A DNA stretch of 32,627 nt, from assembly GCA_036939355.1 (NCBI GenBank), contig JALLAP010000049.1:1-32627 (forward strand), in the 5' to 3' direction. The notes beneath the pieces are model-generated. The model had not been told where the DNA came from and ran no database searches. It was given only the letters and a program-made list of their open reading frames with translations. Positions 29,860 through 32,627 of the stretch are shown piece after piece. The translations under genes and the position numbers were made by a program. Source of the stretch: Thalassiosira profunda (taxonomy: Eukaryota > Bacillariophyta > Thalassiosirophyceae > Thalassiosirales > Thalassiosiraceae). Every line of letters begins with the position of its first letter. Position 1 is the stretch's first letter.

Positions 29860-31773
29860 ATGAGCGACGGCGAGAGCGACGGCGAGGACCGTGCCCTTGC
29901 TAGGGAATTGGGGCGGTTCTGCGCTTCCGACGAGCTGTCGCTGGAGGGATTGCGCGAGAGGCTCGCGGGGGTTTGTTTCAGCGATGTGGAGAACTCCAGC
30001 TTCTTCCACCGGGCCTGCCTGAATAAAAAAGTGACGCTGGAGATGGTCGCGTACATTTTGGAGTACTTTCCCATCAATGCGGCTTCCATGGAGACGGACC
30101 ATTTTTACGACCCGGAATACCAACTGCGGAGGACGACCGCATACCCCCTCCATTGCGCGTGCGCCAACGAGTCCTGCCCCGATGCTGTGCTCGAGTTGCT
30201 CATGAACAAATGCACAACTGCTTTGAGCCACTTGTGTGTAATTATGGCAGACCCTCACGGAAAATTTCAGGGGCTCGACTGCGGAGAATATGAGTCTGAC
30301 GTTTCTCAGGGCACACCTTTACACTATTACCTCGCAAGGAAGGAGAATATTGACCTTGGCATGGTCAGATTGTTGACAAATGCATGCGAAGAGGCCCTGC
30401 GTCTAGCGTGCCCTCATTCGGGGTTTACCTGCCTCCATACACTGCTGTGCAATCCAAACATTCGGAGTCTCTCCGACGTCCTTCTTTTTCTTGTCGAGAC
30501 TGCACCAACTGCCTTAGATTCAACTACCGGATCCGACGAGGTTCCTTTGCATGTCCTGTGCTCGAGCAGCGATGCAGACCCAAGAACAGTTGACCTTCTT
30601 CTCAACATGAGGCCAGAGTCGATACGTGCCCGAAATATAATAGAAGGGACCCCCGTTCACAACCTTTGTTATAACAAAGACATGGAGGAATCGGTCGTAC
30701 TGGAAATATATCAGAAGCTGATCGAAAGGGATCCCGGTTTGCTTTTGGTTCGAGATTCTGATGGACAATTGCCACTGCATCTTGCCGCATGTGGTAAATC
30801 TTCGCAACTCTGCAAAGCAATCGTGCGGTCGTGCCCAGAATCACTGAAGCTAACGGAGTCCGCTGGCAGCTTGCCATTACACGAAGCTTGCGGTTATGGG
30901 CATCTTCAGGTGGTGGAATACCTTTTAGAGGCATGGCCAGAGAGTATTGGCGCGAGAAATAGTGACGGTAATCTTCCCCTGCACGAGGCTGCTGGTGGTA
31001 ATGGAAGCCAGAAAGCGAAAATCATCGAGCTTCTGTTGTCGCAAGACCCGGAGGGTGCTGAAAAGACCACTGATTCTACCAAACAAGAGCTGCCCTTGCA
31101 CTTGGCGTGCAGTTCTTCCACCAATACGTTGGCATCATTTCGCATTCTGTTCAATGCTTACCCTGAGGCTATCGTTGCTGAAGATGGGGACGGGAAAACC
31201 CCGATCGATCATGCCACTGCACCCGTGCAGTGGCTCCGAGAAAGCCGCCCTGTGGGATCACCCGTAGTCAGATTTCTGAAAGCCCAGCGAGCCTGCTTTT
31301 GCAAGGCCCAAAAAAGAGTTGTCATGACAACCTTGGACGACAAAGGATGGCTCCCACTGCACCATGCATTGCGGGACAATGCAACTCTTGGCGCCGTGAA
31401 GCTCCTGTTGAAGGGCAATCCATCGGCCGTGCATGTCCCTGTCGGAAGACTTTCATTCCCTTTGCATCTTGCGTGCCAGTTCAGTACAGCTCCAGTGGTG
31501 AAGCATTTGTTGGAGCTTGGCGACAGCAACATGGTTCGTTGCGATTTTGATAAAAACACGCCTCTCCACTATGCGTGTCGGTCAGGCAATTGCGAAACGG
31601 CAATGTATCTGTTGGAGAGTCACGACCCATCAGTCTCTGAGAGAAATAGCGACGACAAGCTTCCAATCCACTTGCTGTGCGAAGCACCTCAGGTCAACCG
31701 TAGACATCCAGCGTATGTGGAGACCGTGTGGCGTTTGCTCCTAGCACACCCCGAGACGTGCCGAGTTGAATAG
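29860..31773 (+). CDS. Ankyrin-repeat protein
   Basis: Single exon, 637 residues from ATG 29860 (MSDGESDGED); an in-frame ATG at 29770 would add 30 residues. Nearly the whole chain is built of ankyrin units with the core (L/T)PLHxAC: for example PLHCACANES, PLHVLCSSS, PLHLAACGKS, PLHEACGYGH, PLHEAAGGNG, PLHLACSSST, PLHHALRDNA, PLHLACQFST, PLHYACRSGN and PIHLLCEAP. Spacing is somewhat longer than the canonical 33 residues, with 'YPE' or 'CPES' after the second helix. No membrane segment, signal peptide or catalytic domain was seen. The type is abundant in diatoms, and most likely a protein-binding scaffold; no specific function can be given. Confidence 0.85.
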   Translation: MSDGESDGEDRALARELGRFCASDELSLEGLRERLAGVCFSDVENSSFFHRACLNKKVTLEMVAYILEYFPINAASMETDHFYDPEYQLRRTTAYPLHCACANESCPDAVLELLMNKCTTALSHLCVIMADPHGKFQGLDCGEYESDVSQGTPLHYYLARKENIDLGMVRLLTNACEEALRLACPHSGFTCLHTLLCNPNIRSLSDVLLFLVETAPTALDSTTGSDEVPLHVLCSSSDADPRTVDLLLNMRPESIRARNIIEGTPVHNLCYNKDMEESVVLEIYQKLIERDPGLLLVRDSDGQLPLHLAACGKSSQLCKAIVRSCPESLKLTESAGSLPLHEACGYGHLQVVEYLLEAWPESIGARNSDGNLPLHEAAGGNGSQKAKIIELLLSQDPEGAEKTTDSTKQELPLHLACSSSTNTLASFRILFNAYPEAIVAEDGDGKTPIDHATAPVQWLRESRPVGSPVVRFLKAQRACFCKAQKRVVMTTLDDKGWLPLHHALRDNATLGAVKLLLKGNPSAVHVPVGRLSFPLHLACQFSTAPVVKHLLELGDSNMVRCDFDKNTPLHYACRSGNCETAMYLLESHDPSVSERNSDDKLPIHLLCEAPQVNRRHPAYVETVWRLLLAHPETCRVE

Positions 31774-31965
31774 AGATAAGTAGCGAAGGACCACATACCA
31801 ATACAACAGCAACACAAGCGTCTCATCTCTTGGCTGCAATAGTTTTTTCTCAAATCAATCTGTTCCTTACTTATTGCTAACCAGAGCTACATTTGCGCAA
31901 CTGTTCCAAGACTGGTAGGTATGTGAGTACACGTGAGTGCTCTCCGGCATCCCAACAAACCACAT
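31774..31965. other. 3' gap between convergent ankyrin and RPL10 genes
   Basis: These 192 bases hold the 3' ends of two opposing genes. No AATAAA is seen on the plus strand close to the ankyrin stop. Nothing else was recognised. Confidence 0.35.
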
Positions 31966-32619
31966 TTACTCCTGCCCGGCCAAATACAGCGCGCTGTTCT
32001 CCAAAAGGCCGTGGCGGTTGTGCACCTTCACAATGTTCCCGTCCGCCGCCAGCTCGCCGCTCTTGCGCATGCGCACGTAATCCTCGCGGGGGTACTTGGT
32101 AAATCCCCACTTGAGGCTCTTCAAAATCTTCTGCCGTCCGGCGAACTTGAACTTCCCCCGACGGATGGCCTCGATGACGTGCGGCTCGGACGCGTCCTTC
32201 CCGCGCACGGAGAGGAGGATCTGGCCGATGTCCACGCGGGCGGCGACGCCGATGGGCTTGCCGTACGAGTGGCGCATGCCCGACGAGAGGCGATCGGCCC
32301 CGGCGCAGGAAAGCATCTTGTTCGCGCGGATGACGTGGAAGGGGTGGACGCGGACGCGGATGTGGTACCCGTCCTTCCCGACGGTGTTGGTCAGGTGCTT
32401 GTTGATGGCGATGCGGCACGCCTCGAGGGCCTCGGAGGAGATCTGCTGCTTCTCGTCGCACACGAGGTGGGCCACGAAGGGGAAGAGGTCGACGGGGGCC
32501 TTCTTGGCCCCCACGTCGTAGATCTTGATCTTCGACTCCGGCACGCCGCGGCAGTAGCGCGACTTGATGTACGGCTTGTTCTTCTGGTAGCGGTAGCAGC
32601 GGAACGGACGGCGGCCCAT
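31966..32619 (-). CDS. RPL10: 60S ribosomal protein L10 (uL16)
   Basis: A complete 217-residue frame with no intron; the ATG at 32619 gives [17 protein letters not shown], the near-invariant eukaryotic L10 start. Further landmarks are '[19 protein letters not shown]', '[19 protein letters not shown]', '[13 protein letters not shown]' and 'ESALRRAKFKFPGRQ'-like '[15 protein letters not shown]'. Length matches the family (about 214-220). uL16 sits near the peptidyl-transferase centre and P site of the large subunit and is one of the last proteins added, in the cytoplasm. Its codon use is strongly biased to C/G-ending codons, as expected for a highly expressed gene. The promoter lies outside the window. 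Confidence 0.97.
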   Translation of the reverse strand: MGRRPFRCYRYQKNKPYIKSRYCRGVPESKIKIYDVGAKKAPVDLFPFVAHLVCDEKQQISSEALEACRIAINKHLTNTVGKDGYHIRVRVHPFHVIRANKMLSCAGADRLSSGMRHSYGKPIGVAARVDIGQILLSVRGKDASEPHVIEAIRRGKFKFAGRQKILKSLKWGFTKYPREDYVRMRKSGELAADGNIVKVHNRHGLLENSALYLAGQE

Positions 32620-32627
32620 GGTGGAAA

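Noticed and set aside
1..32627. tRNA, rRNA, other RNA genes and CRISPR arrays
   Set aside because: No cloverleaf-like T-loop in a suitable setting, no rRNA sequence, and no regularly spaced short repeats were found by eye; a tRNA scan would settle it.

Overview
The window is nuclear DNA from a eukaryotic alga, most likely a diatom (inference; a Thalassiosira-like centric fits). The reasons are: short GT-AG introns, most of 70-145 nt, almost all starting GTGAG; a plastid-type leader with an Ala-Phe cleavage motif on an ArsA/GET3-like protein; a secreted protein of a type I associate with diatoms; BspA-like leucine-rich repeats; and ankyrin repeats of the 'LPLHLAC' kind. The DNA is moderately GC-rich and gene-dense. 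No RNA gene or CRISPR array was recognised.

Layout, left to right. 1-441 (-) is the 5' part of a secreted protein, apparently frame-broken. 742-6005 is a DNA transposon with imperfect terminal inverted repeats. It carries a DDE_4 transposase (+, frame-broken) and, tail to tail with it, an intact FEN1/XPG-like nuclease (-). 6213-8750 (+) is a plastid-targeted tandem ArsA/GET3 ATPase. 8802-14511 (-) is a three-exon gene joining leucine-rich repeats, SAP, CXXC zinc finger, long coiled coil and an AAA ATPase. 15295-20280 (+) is a six-exon VPS18 homologue with a degenerate RING. 20422-21200 (-) is a three-exon cyclodeaminase/cyclohydrolase-family protein. 21387-22991 (+) is a GT-B glycosyltransferase. 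23077-26582 (-) is a three-exon gene joining a PHD finger, a CXXC finger and a cellular RNA-dependent RNA polymerase. 27212-27828 (+) is a cold-shock-domain protein with an organelle leader. 28210-29316 (-) is a Golgi-type sulfotransferase. 29860-31773 (+) is an ankyrin-repeat protein. 31966-32619 (-) is ribosomal protein L10 (uL16).

The genes do not form one pathway. The strongest leads are the transposon that pairs a DDE_4 transposase with a FEN1-like nuclease having all seven metal-binding acids, and the chromatin-reader/RNA-polymerase fusion, whose catalytic DLDGD motif is rebuilt exactly across an intron. A second CXXC protein, fused to an AAA ATPase, lies about 9 kb from the first. All 13 genes alternate strictly in strand, so every neighbour pair is convergent or divergent, several with 3' gaps under 150 bp.
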